The position numbers and the translations under genes were made by a program. A stretch of DNA of 64,000 nucleotides from Centrapalus pauciflorus (taxonomy: Eukaryota > Streptophyta > Magnoliopsida > Asterales > Asteraceae), in assembly GCA_020465985.1 (NCBI GenBank), contig JAANYP010004387.1, positions 248,001-312,000 of the forward strand, written 5' to 3'. Numbering within the stretch: position 1 is the first letter of the stretch; each line of letters starts with the position of its first letter. This document shows positions 22,001 to 33,641 of the stretch, piece by piece. The notes under the pieces were generated by a model, which was not told the DNA's origin, did not search any database, and was given only the letters and a program-made list of their open reading frames with translations.

Positions 22001-24556
22001 CAATCTGCTGCTTATAAGTTATAACATAGAGTTGGCCAGGTGGAGCTTCACGTTGAAGCTGTGATTACTGAGAATTGTGTGAACACTAAACACGAAACAA
22101 GTGTGGTGGATTAGCTGTTAGTTTTCATGTTGATAGCTGAAATAGAGAGGGAACTTTTGTTGAGAAATCAGCATTCTCATATGAATATATGACTGTTCAC
22201 ATATAATCACAGCAATTGAAAGTAGGGTCAAGGTCTTACAATAGCAACCTACTTTTGAAAATGTATCGATATTGTACGTCTACTTTTTTAATTGTCTATA
22301 TGGTACGTGTACTTTATTTTTTTGTACCGATATGGTCTATCTACATAATAGAGCCCGGTTTTTACATACGAAACATGGTTCTAATGGTATGAAAAACAGG
22401 GGTCTATTACAAATATGGTCATATCGGTATGAAAAAAATTGAAGTACCATGTCGACATTTAAAAAAGTAGACGTACCATATTGATAAATTCTTAAAAGTA
22501 GGTTACTATTGTATGGCTTTACCCCTTGAAAGTAAAATAAGAATCAGAAAACGGATAACACAGTATATACATGGTTCAGTCCAAGAATGGCCTACATTCA
22601 CGGCCGCACTGGCGGGTCTTCTTTATTGCTTTTGGATTAGGGTTTACAATTACGTAAAGGAAACTGTGCCGAAAATCACTTATGGGCATGGTCCGAAAAT
22701 AAATTTACTTCCAGGGCGGAAAGTGCTGTTGATGTGCTTGAACACCCTTGGAATCCTGTTCTGTAGTAAGAATAATCCATCAGTGACATATCAAACTTAA
22801 AATATTAAAATTTTGGCCTAGTGGAGTTCTCCATGAACGTATAGTCATTCATATTACATATACTCCTTTGTAAATTGTTTTAATCAAAAGTCTGTTTTTG
22901 TAGTCCGTCTGTTCGTGTAATTGATATTTGATAATTACGGTTTTGTTTCATGCTAGACTTTTCCATGATGCCTCTGGGATGTTAAATATTTGATTATTAC
23001 TGTTTTGTTTTATCTTCAACGAGTCACCGAGTTTGTTGGCTGCTCTTACAGTTTTTATCCCTCTATTATTCCACTGCACTTCTCTTTCTACAGTATTTTA
23101 TGGATGAGTGTTTGCAAAAGCTTATTGATGCAATCGACTCTGGTGAGTTGAAATTACAAGACTTGGTACCAAGTGAACGCATTGCAAAGCTTGTTAAATT
23201 CCGCTTACAAATGCAAGCTCCATACATATCTAAGTGGCCACAAGCTCTAAGCATTCAAGTAAGTTATAGTAGTATATCTTGTTATCCAGGTTTATTTTGT
23301 TGTTTAGGTCACCCTAAAGATAATCACAATTATGGCCTTAGGCGCAACCATCAAATTTCCCAACAAGCTTTAAACAACGAGCAATGCTTGTTGATGAGTT
23401 CTGGCATGCTTCCAGTGATGAAGGAAGTGGTGTGGATTGGTACTTAAAGCGCACTGTTCTTGGTGGAATATACTCCACTACTGAAGTATACATGCTAACC
23501 GATAATTCCCCAGGTTTCTTATCTTCGCTATTTTCTTTATACTTGGTTTTCTTTAATTCTCTAGAAAAGTAGAAAATTGGCTACTTGAAAACCATCTGAA
23601 GATTTCAATGTATAAATCATAATGCGCTCATTGGAGTTGAAGTTGGGAAAAGAGCGCCGGTGGTATGCTGGTCCTAATCTCCTATCCCTTGAACAATCAA
23701 TATAGATTTTGGATGGAACTCTTTCAGGGATTGAGGGGGCGTTTGGTTCACAAAATCTGATGGAATTGGAATGAAAATTTCATTCAGATGTGCTGTTTGG
23801 CAGTAAAAAGGAATGGAATGAAGATTCCTTCTTTTTTTTTTTTTTTATAAAACACCACTTTTGGAGGAATCTATTTTCCTTGGGTTAGTGCCATGGAATT
23901 TAAATTCCATTCCAAAGATTTTAACAGTTCTAAAACCAAACCTTAGACTTTATGTTCACCCGCCTCCAATTCTATTCCGACAGATTTCATTCCTTCTAGA
24001 TTTACATTCCTTGACAGATTCCATTCCAGGAATAAACATTCTGCGAACCAAACGCCGCCTGATTGTAATCCTAGTTGTTTATTGCATTCTTTAAAATGTC
24101 TTAGACTCTTGATCTTGTCGCATTTACACATTATAATCTGGCTAGAGCTGACTAGGTCTACCAGGAGCATATTAATATATATCTTAAGCCTTACAATGGT
24201 AAAAAGTGAAGTACTTGGTAAAATTGGATTTGGCGGTTCTGTGGGACATCATTGTGGATGCCAAGTCTTGCCTATGGTAGTGATTGATCATGGTGGTGGT
24301 GGTGGTGTTTTTGTAGATTTTCATGATACGTGGATATTCTTGAATGACCGAGTAAGGGATGCTTTTGATTTGAAGAAGACATTTCAAGAGGTTGTCTCGT
24401 TAATCATTTGTCTGATAACATGATCGTATATACATACAAACATTTGAATCCTAACTTTCTGTTTTGGGGTAAGCTTTTCAGGTGAAATATTTTGCAGAAG
24501 CAGTTGGGGCAGGGGTGGGTGGTTCATTGCAGGGATTCATGAAGAAAAGTTGTTAG
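19004..24556 (+). CDS. COQ9: COQ9, ubiquinone biosynthesis protein, mitochondrial
   Basis: Lipid-binding TetR-fold partner of COQ7 needed for coenzyme Q synthesis at the mitochondrial inner membrane. Model: join(19004..19312, 21651..21758, 23094..23258, 23342..23513, 24317..24390, 24482..24556), 903 nt, 300 aa, all GT-AG. The N-terminus is Arg/Ser-rich and lacks acidic residues at first, fitting a transit peptide. Conserved blocks: GWSEAAMIAGARDVGVSPSI, KFRLQMQAPYISKWPQALSI, FWHASSDEGSGVDWYLKRT, GGIYSTTEVYMLTDNSP and FLNDRVRDAFDLKKT. The last exon ends early in the current frame (stop 24554-24556). Shifting one base after 24540 would continue to a TAA at 24580, so the C-terminus is uncertain. 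Introns 1, 2 and 4 each carry inserted DNA. Confidence 0.93.
20175..21195 (-). pseudogene. Inverted truncated copy of the PRK-type receptor gene
   Basis: Lies in COQ9 intron 1, in opposite orientation. Read on the minus strand it follows the receptor gene from its 5' leader (matching about 10228) through the signal-peptide region, LRRs, membrane span and start of the linker (matching about 11310). Matching landmarks include GGCTCAAGCAAACATGGTCG at 21016-21035 (reverse complement), ITTLDLSNNKL, and ELGKECKAP before the membrane segment. Frameshifts, small deletions and stops interrupt it, the linker is cut, and no kinase domain is present. It includes 5' leader sequence and lacks a poly-A tail, so it looks like a DNA-level segmental copy rather than a processed pseudogene. 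Confidence 0.88.
22239..22511. mobile_element. MITE in COQ9 intron 2
   Basis: A 273-bp near-palindromic element with terminal inverted repeats of about 50 bp: CAATAGCAACCTACTTTT at the left against CAATAGTAACCTACTTTT read inward from the right. It is flanked by TA on both sides (22237-22238, 22512-22513). It includes repeated TACGT(C/G)TACTTT blocks in opposite orientation and has no coding capacity. The TA duplication suggests a Tc1/mariner-type origin, but the termini are not the standard Stowaway sequence. Confidence 0.72.
22545..22720. repeat. Possible copia-type LTR fragment in COQ9 intron 2
   Basis: The words TATACATGGTTCAGTCCAAG and GGCCTACATTCACGGC resemble the conserved wording of many plant Ty1/copia and TRIM LTRs. 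A related wording occurs in the solo LTR at 50038-50305. No TG/CA ends or target duplication could be located, so only a fragment is proposed. Confidence 0.35.
23735..24059. mobile_element. MITE in COQ9 intron 4
   Basis: A 325-bp element with terminal inverted repeats GGGGGCGTTTGGTTC / GAACCAAACGCCGCC and a 3-bp direct repeat TGA at 23732-23734 and 24060-24062. The interior is rich in GGAATGGAAT / ATTCCATTCC words in both orientations, a common feature of Tourist-like MITEs. It includes a poly-T run near 23835. It does not overlap exon 4 or 5. Confidence 0.72.
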
Positions 24557-24582
24557 AATTGGATTTGAAGTTTCCAGAGTAA

Positions 24583-25228
24583 CCAAGTTTTAGCTGGCAT
24601 CGGTTCTCTCAGCGTTGATGGCTCAGAAATTCCTAGGCTTTTACGTGTCTGGTTTTCGTTTGTCATTTCTATCAGCAAGATTGTTGTTTCTGATTCACGA
24701 AAGTAACAAAAAACGGTTTCTTTCCTCTCTACTTCTCTAGCAACTATACGCCTTAGGCCATAATTTGGTTGATTGCTTTTCTTTCCGACTTTATGTGATC
24801 AGAAGAAATAAAATATCGATTCCTTATTTTATTTTTCAACCCCGTTTTGTGTGTTGACTGAATTTCATTATCTTTCTGATAACTGCTTCAGCAAGTGATA
24901 GGACTGACTACTCGAAAAGCTTCTGAATCACAGATTTATTAAAATCGTTATTCATGCCAACATCAACAAAAATTCCTTCTCTATGCACCGTGACACAATA
25001 CAGGAGCAGCCTCAAGGACAAAAATTCCATATAGGAAAGATATTAATGTGTTGTTACCAGAAAAAACCAACCATCATTGGTGCAAGTAACGTTTCTTCGC
25101 GACAGCAAATCCTTGTATGCTTTCTTTTTTTCCTTCACTTAATAAAGAAGAAAACCGGTATCTGAGATCCAAATTTCTTCAACAATTTGTACATCCAAAT
25201 CAAGATTAATGGGAATCACCAATGCCAA
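24583..25228. other. Convergent intergenic region COQ9 / LAZY
   Basis: This 0.65-kb gap contains the 3' flanks of two genes transcribed toward each other. AATAAA-type signals occur on both strands (for example AAATAAAATA near 24807). No other gene or mobile element is visible. Confidence 0.5.
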
Positions 25229-27253
25229 TCAAATCTCTAGAACAATATCTGCAATCACAACATAAGTTCTATGTAAGCAGTCCACATTTGGAATTTAAGT
25301 TACAAGAAGCAGGAATATTTTAAGGCTTACATTCCGAATCTGTCTTTACCCATATGCTTCCTTCGTTGTCATCCTCAGCCTCAAGGATTTCGTTATCACT
25401 CACCAAATACTTTTTTGGCATTGGTTTTGCGGTAGATCCTTGGGGGTGTATCTTCTTGTTCAGTATAGCCCTCAACATCTGTAAACGTACAATGGACGAT
25501 AATTTGATATTGTAAACAAATCGTGTTTATAGGATGGAAGGAAAAGATGGAAAGAAAGTGGTGTGTACCTTCTCCATTCTTGATCTGTCTAAGGTTGGAT
25601 CGGCTATGGGATCTCTTACCAGTGACACATGGTTGAACCTATTTCTCGATCTGAATATTTTCTTAAGAAGGAAAGTCAGCGACTTCTTTCGGATCACATT
25701 GTTTTTTTTATCCATTAAGATGTCCTTTCCTCTACAAAACACGCCAGAGATGCTATGTTGTAGACGTATTTCTTTATTCAAATGCTTTTCACAAACTACT
25801 GGTTCTGATGGAGTTTCTGATTCTTCTGCTGACCCAGATTCCGTGGTGTCCAAATAAGAGATTAGTTCTTCTTGAAGTTCCCTAACTTCTTCAGGCGTTG
25901 GGGGTTGTGGATGGATTTGACATGGAGCTTCGGCTTCCCTCTCTGGATCTTCTGCTTTCAAATTACTAATACCAAATGTTCCAATTGCCAGCAGTGATTG
26001 AGGCCAATCACTAAATTCTTCTTTGGAAGCAGCTTGGGTCATATGACCTACGAAAAGTTATGAAGATAGAATTTAGTGAACCTCATCTCCTTTTCCATTC
26101 AGTTCATACTACTAAAATGTAATCCTGGATGATTTTATACACAGAATGGTTTAGTTGTAGATCCGTATTGATTTCGTATTAGGGCATGCACTATCATTAC
26201 AATAAAATTGAGAGGACTTGTTACAATAGCAAAACATTATTTATAGTTTCATTTAAATGACATTTTATATACTAAACAAATAAATTTCAATGTATGCATG
26301 TGCATAACCTATCTTCTACATAGATCCACCCTTGGAATGCATGGTTGTTTATAAGTAACAGGTAAATAACAGCATCGCTTTCAAGTTTACTATTTTCGAT
26401 TCCTCTTGCTTTCAGCCAAGAGATCGAGTGCATACAAGTAGGACTGTTGGACCAGGTCCATTTTCAATCATGATCCAGAACGAAAAGGCCCATAAAATTA
26501 TGAGCAGTTATTATCCGACAATATTGTTAGGGCTTGTATTTCATGTAGCCTGGCTTGAGGCCTAACCGCCCATTTTTAACGTATACGTCAGCTATGAAAG
26601 GATATCTACACATGCCTTGCATGACTAAAAGTATATACATTCATATGCATAAGACTTTCCGGTTTAAATAGATTGATCATGCCTTACATAATTAGTTTAC
26701 ATTGAATTTAATTATACATTCAAATTAAGTGATGATTTTAGAACGATAAGATCCCTATTTTTAATCATCAATCATCCAAATGCATGCATCACATTAGAGG
26801 ATTATCGAAAGATCAATCTTTTGAGCATAAGGTGGTGTTGCATGCTATCAGTGTCTTCTTCATACATATTCATTCACAAGTGAAAGTGATTCAAACATGT
26901 ATGTTGGTACATAGATTTTATTAGATAGTTGTATCACCATTCTCGTACATATCTTTACAAGGTCTATTTAATGATTTGAATCTGTTCAAAATACACAAGT
27001 CACTGAATCTGTATCTGTAAGACCATTTCCAGCATGTAAAAACCAAACAAAGGTATATATAACATAAGCAAAGGAAATGAATGAAGCTTACTATTAGCTG
27101 CTGCTGTATTTGGCTTTTTAGTCATTTGCTTGGCAGTCAGCTTGCTTTGCATCCAACTGAATATCTGAAAACAAAACCACAAAAGTGTTATATACTTCAA
27201 CATTATGATTAAAGAAGCAGCAAAAAATTAAGTTACAATTCCCTCACCTTCAT
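25229..27253 (-). CDS. LZY: LAZY/DRO/NGR (IGT) family protein
   Basis: Regulator linking amyloplast sedimentation to polar auxin flow in root and shoot gravitropism. Model: complement(join(25229..25248, 25331..25478, 25569..26047, 27092..27164, 27248..27253)), 726 nt, 241 aa. The first coding exon is only ATGAAG and the last only 20 nt, the hallmark exon layout of this family. Motifs seen: N-terminal MKIFSWMQSKL (1-11), IGT box WPQSLLAIGTFG (41-52), the EEVRELQEEL helix, KKSLTFLLKKIF, RMEKMLRAILNKKIHPQ, and the C-terminal WVKTDSEYIVLEI (229-241), which recruits RLD-type partners. The short length fits the DRO1/LZY2-4 branch rather than LAZY1. Neighbours (COQ9 and the VWA gene) match the surroundings I recall for Arabidopsis LZY3, but the subgroup assignment is inference. 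Confidence 0.93.
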
Positions 27254-28214
27254 GGTTAAGTCAGCCTTAATAATTTCAAGCGTAGAGGCAGAAAGGCTAG
27301 CTAGGGTGGTACTTAAAATTATGAATGAAACCAACTGAACCACCACAACTAGAACATCAAGCTTGAGGGTGTTATATATATTGGTGAGGTGGGGTTAGGG
27401 AGAAACTCCACTGTGCTCCAAAAGCTGGTAGCCTTCACTGGTTCAAGTTCCCATACATCGCCTTTTGCCGCCTTTTCTCTTTATATATACATATATATAT
27501 GATATGATGCATCTCACTTTATCAATTCGAACCCATATTTTTCAACCACTCTTTTAGTATGGTTCTGGTCACATATATTATATATATGGGTCAAGCTGAC
27601 ATGTAACACAAGTGTAATTATTTTAAAAATAATATTATATCTATCTCTTTAGTCAACATGTGTATCCCCATTAGATTGCACACAGGATTTGATTTTACAA
27701 TTACAAGAATTAGGATTCTGAAAATGGATCCTCATGACATGAGTAGAGCACCATGCATGTGCCTCCTCACTCAGTAAAGATATATCTATAATGTAACAAA
27801 TTAAGTATATTAGACTTATTTAATTTCTAATAATTAACCATCGGGCGATCATGCATATATATATTTGTATTATTATTAATTTATAAATTAAATTGGTCAG
27901 GAAGCTAGGAAGAGAAATTAAGAAATGGGCACACTGCAACTTGATATGTAAGTTATCCTAGGAGAGATTAGAGACAAGAAACAAGAATCCAAAAGAAAAC
28001 AAATAAAAATGGATCCAGGGGTATGGGATGGATGGATCAGTACATTGATTTTACTAGAGGATATATATACAGCCTACATTCCCATATGCAGATGTCTCTT
28101 ACTCACCGAGCCATCTGTACGTGCCATTTCTTCAGGTCGACCCCTCCACCACCCATTGCTAGCTACTTTTCTTAATTTTCTTCTATAATTAAAACATCGA
28201 TCTAGCTACAAAAC
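27254..28214. other. LAZY upstream region
   Basis: This 0.96-kb AT-rich promoter-side sequence of the minus-strand LAZY gene has short TATATATA tracts near 27485-27500 and 27575-27590. No gene is visible. It ends abruptly at the LTR retrotransposon, so the upstream regulatory region of the gene was displaced by about 7.5 kb. Confidence 0.5.
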
Positions 28215-30264
28215 TGTGGCACCCTTGCCACAACAACCACCAATTACAATCTCCCAGGATTTTATCACCATCAAACAGTACATAATGATCTGATAACCTA
28301 GATTTTAGTGCGGAAGCATTAAAAACATAAAATAAAAGTAGTGCAAAAGTGTCAAACACCCTATGGTGCTACAAGGTACCATAACTAAGTCTACATATCC
28401 AAATGCAATTATTACAATCATCCCAAACATATTATAACATCTGTTCCACAACGTAAATACCGATTAAGTAACAAATTTCTTCCAAATCTTCTCAAATGGC
28501 TTAACGGGAATGTCCAGCAGAAGACTTCCCTTTTCCTGCAAAAAAATTCAACAACTAAAAGGGTAAGCGATTGCTTAGTGAATACCATATGATTTTACGC
28601 ATTCAACATATCTTTATGATGCCACCCGGAGTAACCCCGGTAACACATACCGTATACTCCACACGCACCCAAGGTACGCAAACCTAGGCCCGCAGCCCCT
28701 TCGAGTTGACACTCGGCATTAAGAAATCCACCATACTGAGGCAAAAATACCATCGGGGATGTCATACTGTCTATCCTGGCCATAGAGGTGTCAAACTCTT
28801 GGCTCATATAGCACAGTAACATCAGAGTACAGATGCGACCACACAGGTCCATCATCATCAACAGGATGCACAACAAATGAAAGGACATGCAACAAATGTG
28901 AATGTGCATCATTATATATACGCATGTTAGTAGAATGCCAAACGAAAGTGAAACAACATGCCTCAGCAGGCCTAGCAAACATAAAGCAGATGTAAACATG
29001 CTAAAATCAAAGGTACTCACAGTGGGTGCGTAAATAAATGATAACCAATATTATTTCTCCGCGGCCTTTCAACCGGATCCACCAAGTACCCCACTGTGGG
29101 TTAAACAACACCACAAGGGACCTGTTACATTAATTACATCAATGCCTCATATCAATAACCGTTTAAATCTTCGAAATCCAGTTTCATAAGTTTGGCGATA
29201 TTTTCCCACATTTAGGGTCTATATCCAAATTCGAACTATAACTAAGTTTGAACCCATTTCATGTTCATATATCATCCTTTATATAACTCGTGCTATTCTA
29301 CGTGTTGTTTATGAGTTTCATTCAAAATACACAAGTTTAGAGAGTCTATTTCTCAATTTTAGGCATTAAACTCGAATTTAATGGGTTAGATTCGAAACCA
29401 TGCATCAGATTCGAATCATATGCATCAGATTCGAACCCCTATCAACAGATTCGAACTACCCTTCGAATCTAGGGTAGATTCGAACCTCACTTCGAGTCTA
29501 TGCCTAGATTCGAAGCCCTCCCTTAGAATCTGATGGTACACCTTCGAATCTAGCACCAAACTCGAGTCTGTTCTTACATTTCGACTCTGTTCTTGACATA
29601 TTCGAGTCTGTTCATCATTTCAACTTAAATCCTTCATTTCTAAGGCCTAAAATCAGTGTTATATCATGTATGATGCATATATTCGATTCTACTATGCATA
29701 TAGTATCATAATCCAGCAACATTTCAAGCAAAACAAATTTAAATTTGCATAAAATGATAGATTCGAATTCTTAGTTACTTTAAAACCGAAACCATAAACT
29801 AAAAAGGTTCGATTCTTACCTCAATTCGTATGAAATCTGAAATCCGTTTGTAGATTGTTGTTGTACTCTTCGATATCTTTCCGATGACGTATAATTCTCG
29901 AAAATCCGACGGTCGGTTTGTAATATATCTTAGAGAGATGTAGAGAGAAAATTTCTAGTGAGATAGTGTAAACTAGAAAAATGAAGCCTATTGCCCTTTA
30001 TATACTATTTTCGTCATTTTTGCACATTTCACCACTCGACCTAACCGGTTCCATAAAATACTGATTTAATCTTAGAATTGTCATAAATAACTTTTATAAT
30101 CTTAATAATCCACAAAATTGATTCTGAGTTCAATATTCTCAAAAATAGCAACAAACTTTGCTAAATATCCAAATACATAATAATCACCCAAATTCAACTT
30201 AAATATAAATACGTTTTCCACTTAATTAGCCCAATTTCAATAAAATAACTTTGAGGATGTTACA
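28215..30264 (-). repeat. 3' LTR of gag-only element
   Basis: A 2050-bp LTR. On the minus strand a TATA box (TATATAAAGG, about 29996-30005) lies some 260 bp inside the LTR. U3 is therefore short and most of the LTR (about 1.7 kb) would be R/U5. Eight TTCGAA palindromes cluster at 29391-29548. Long frames within it (for example 28595-29020) lack any recognisable domain. Confidence 0.9.
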
Positions 30265-31506
30265 GCATGGGCTCCACCACGCTCAACTTCGTCCTCGAAG
30301 TTACTTGTATTTGAACAGATTTCTTTACTTATTTCAACATATCGTCTTTTATCTCCCGAGCATGGTTTAACTTTTGTGATGCTTCCAACGTATTAACCCT
30401 AATTTAATCTTTTTGATCCTTAATTTCTGATGTTAGTATTTAAAACACATACATGTTTTTCAACATATACTAACCTTTCTCGAATTCTTATTTGATATAA
30501 TCAACCAATTTTCATCACTAGTTGTAAGGATTTCATACAGCCTTCCACATGAAACACCATGTGTTAATTCAATACTTCCTTTAGGAAAAATTCCAAATGA
30601 CTCGATTGATTCCTAACTTCTCTATTATTCTAGTTGTGCCAGCACATCCCGGTGTCAACTTGTACCCTTTTTACAGATCCGGTTTCAATCCTTATCGGTG
30701 ATACTTTCAACTACACTCAATTATTTGTCTTATAACTGATCGGTTTATTACTATCACCATAGTAACATCTTTTTGTGATATTACGGACATAACCATCAGA
30801 GTTTCCTTCAATTTCTTTCCAACATGTAGGACTTCTACTTTTCTTTGCGTACGGAATTTTAAACAACGCCTTCTTTACTTTATCATGATAATCGATGTTA
30901 TATGAAATTCCTATCTAATCCATTGATCTTTTCAGCTTTTACCTAAATCCAAAATACATTATATTGTCGTATATACCAATATGAACAGTAAGTTATTGGG
31001 AAAAACCCCAGAATATAAACTTACTTCTTCGACCCCTAAAGTATAATTATGATACACACGGTTTACTTTAACTATTGTGTTATTAATCAATGTCAACACT
31101 TATCACAACCAACAACTTAGACTAAAGTACTAACATTGATTTCACCAATGCAGTAGTTACAATTTAATTAATCGACACCAAAAATTTAAACAAAACTCAT
31201 GACCACCTCCGATTCTCCCTTAGATTCCGAATCGTAGTATTAGACCTTTCTTTACTGTATAAGCAAATTCTCATCATTGTCTAAAGTCTCTTTAATCTTC
31301 TTATTGATCAATTACCATATCAATAAATATACTATCCTCATGTATCATCATATTTCCTTCCTAATTAATTACAACTCTCATACATATTTTACTTATATTT
31401 CACATTGTACATTCCAAATCTCATATCATATGGACACCAGTCTTGTATTATTATATCCTCGTATACTTTCCCAAAATTTCTAAACTAGTTTCCTCATATA
31501 ATGTTC

Positions 31507-31587
<81 letters not shown>

Positions 31588-32166
31588 AATATTGAAACAA
31601 GTTCTTTGATTCCATTTACAAACTATTCTCACGATATTCAAAACATCTTTTCCAATTCAGAATTTTAAAATCCACTTTAGCTTATTCATCAAATGCCTAT
31701 TCATACATTAATGTATTCTTATTCATAATCATCATCTTACTTATAATAGTATCAACTTTTCCTAATACTCATGTTCATGTTATCTTTAGAATCATAAACT
31801 TTTAATGAGGTTACGTATAGAATCTTAAAGTATTCTTCTAAAATGACCCATTTTTCCACAATTATAGTAAACATCAGTCCTTCTTTGACATTTGTCATTC
31901 TTATTAATAATGTCGACATCTCCTACATCTATCACGTTACATTCACTAAATGCTATCGGAGTATGATCCAAATTGAAGACTACATCTTCAATTTCTAAGG
32001 TGCGGTTACGGTAGAAACAATCAAATTTGGCTAGAGTGTTACTAGTAGTTTCTATGTCAATTATAACAAGTAACTTAAACAGTGTCATGACTATTCGTTG
32101 CACAAAACAGTAGACACCAAAGACCTATTGATATCAGAATTAAACATTACTAATGCAAGCAAAAAT
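30265..32166 (-). other. Internal region without recognisable pol
   Basis: A 1.9-kb stretch between gag and the 3' LTR. It lacks the protease, polymerase and integrase signatures expected here. A 92-codon frame at 31825-32103 ends with a single zinc-knuckle-like YNCGKMGHFRR and may be a decayed gag/pol junction. A (TA)n microsatellite of about 78 bp lies at 31508-31585. The region may be non-coding spacer or a heavily eroded pol. Confidence 0.6.
31508..31585. repeat. (TA)n microsatellite
   Basis: About 39 uninterrupted TA units inside the internal region of the gag-only element. This length is likely polymorphic among individuals. Confidence 0.95.
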
Positions 32167-33423
32167 TTAACTCATAAACGTACCCATATCCATCTCCGGG
32201 TTTTCCCTAGCTTCTTCCGCGGTAATCTGAAATGCACTAGCCTGCCCCCTTTGTGACTGGTTCCGGCGGTTGACTGAACCACCACTTGAACCTCCCGATG
32301 ATCGTGTTGTAGATGGAGCAGCAGCTGTTGGATCATCCCTTCTGCAATTCCTACTGTAGTGTCCCCATACACCACACTTATAACAAGCATCTCCCTTCCT
32401 TGGACATTCATTTTGGTAGTGACCCAATTCTCCACAGCAAAAACATGCACGCCCCTTGGTACATTTGCCGAAATGTTCCAAATGGCATTTATTGCAGTAC
32501 TGTGGCTCAGTGTTGATAGAGTACGCTCGAGCATGACCCGAAGGACTAGACTGTCGACGGAATGACTGTTGCGGCGAGTACTGCGATGATCGTACAGAAC
32601 CGGAGTAGTTTCTTTCACGCTGTCGTTTCGGTGGTGAAGGCTGAGTTGGGTTAGTTGAAGCATCAGCAGCAGACCCCATCACATATCCTGACATAATCAA
32701 GATTTGTTCTACATTTCTGGCAGCTTCCAGCAGACTGGCAAACGTGGGGTAACGTACGTTGCTCATCACTCTTCGGATTTCCAAATCAAGACCTACCTCA
32801 AATCGGGTCACTTTCCTCTCCTCAGTATCCACTTGATGAGGCGCGAACAAACTCAACCTCGTGAACTCTACAGCGTACTGGGACACAGACTTAGTCCCCT
32901 GAATTAGCGTCATAAACTTTGCTTCAAGTCTTCGGCGCTCATCAGCCGGGCAGTACTGCTGAGTGAAAATTTCGGTAAACTCAGCCCATGTCATTACAGC
33001 AACCTTCTCCATTGTTAATGCATTCACCATCGAGTTCCACCACATTATTGCGTCTTTGGTGAACATGGCAGTAGCGAAACGGACCATGTCCTTCTCAGCA
33101 CAATCGCTGATTCGGAATGTCCGTTCTGTGGCTGTTATCCATTCCAGAGCAGCAACAGCATCACCCAGTCCATTAAACTCGACTGCTCCATTTCCCTTAA
33201 AATCCTTAAACCGACAACTTCTGGGTTTATTAGATGAACCAATATTGTCATCTTGTTCATCATTGTTTCTCTCTCTTTCCTTATTCTTCCTCTTATCTTC
33301 TTTTCGTTTAGCTTCGGCCTCATCTCGAGCCCGAAACTGGTCTTGTATCATCCGATTTTGCTCAGCCATCATGGCTAGCATCATTTCTCTCGTCTCTTCT
33401 GGTGTCATTCCTCCTCCAGACAT
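32167..33423 (-). CDS. gag: Retrotransposon gag polyprotein (Ty3/gypsy type)
   Basis: Intact 418-codon frame. A charged coiled N-terminus (Glu/Lys/Arg-rich, 28-55) precedes a retrotransposon gag core with AALEWITATERTFRI, WWNSMV, FTEIFTQQYCPADERR and LEAKFMTLIQGTKSVSQYA. A Ser/Gln-rich linker is followed by three zinc-binding segments (about residues 310-360): CNKCHLEHFGKC, CFCCGELGHYQNEC and CYKCGVWGHYSRNC. The frame starts about 200 bp after the primer site, as expected for the first gene of the element. It stops before any protease; no frameshifted pol follows. Capsid-like protein for particle assembly and RNA packaging is inferred from the family. Confidence 0.92.
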   Translation of the reverse strand: MSGGGMTPEETREMMLAMMAEQNRMIQDQFRARDEAEAKRKEDKRKNKERERNNDEQDDNIGSSNKPRSCRFKDFKGNGAVEFNGLGDAVAALEWITATERTFRISDCAEKDMVRFATAMFTKDAIMWWNSMVNALTMEKVAVMTWAEFTEIFTQQYCPADERRRLEAKFMTLIQGTKSVSQYAVEFTRLSLFAPHQVDTEERKVTRFEVGLDLEIRRVMSNVRYPTFASLLEAARNVEQILIMSGYVMGSAADASTNPTQPSPPKRQRERNYSGSVRSSQYSPQQSFRRQSSPSGHARAYSINTEPQYCNKCHLEHFGKCTKGRACFCCGELGHYQNECPRKGDACYKCGVWGHYSRNCRRDDPTAAAPSTTRSSGGSSGGSVNRRNQSQRGQASAFQITAEEARENPEMDMGTFMS

Positions 33424-33623
33424 GTTCTGAAATACAAAATATATAACTTGTTTAGTAACATGTCATAAATTTAAAGACACCATCCATTTGTCCCGTATGA
33501 TAATCAATCTCCTATGATTACTAGATCATAACCTATCTTAGTTCAGATCATTACTTAAACCACTACATATCATTACTTAATGTTTGAGATCAAGACCTCA
33601 CGGACACTTGAATCTCAAACAAC

Positions 33624-33635
33624 TGCTCTGATACC
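33624..33635 (-). promoter_or_regulatory. Primer-binding site, tRNA-Met type
   Basis: Minus-strand TGGTATCAGAGC lies 6 bp beyond the inner end of the 5' LTR. It is the standard plant retrotransposon primer site complementary to the 3' end of initiator tRNA-Met. Confidence 0.88.
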
Positions 33636-33641
33636 ATCTCG

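Noticed and set aside
28595..29020. 141-codon minus frame within the LTR, also in the other LTR at 34022-34448
   Set aside because: It repeats only because the LTRs are copies, a single 1-bp indel breaks it in the right LTR, and it has no recognisable domain.
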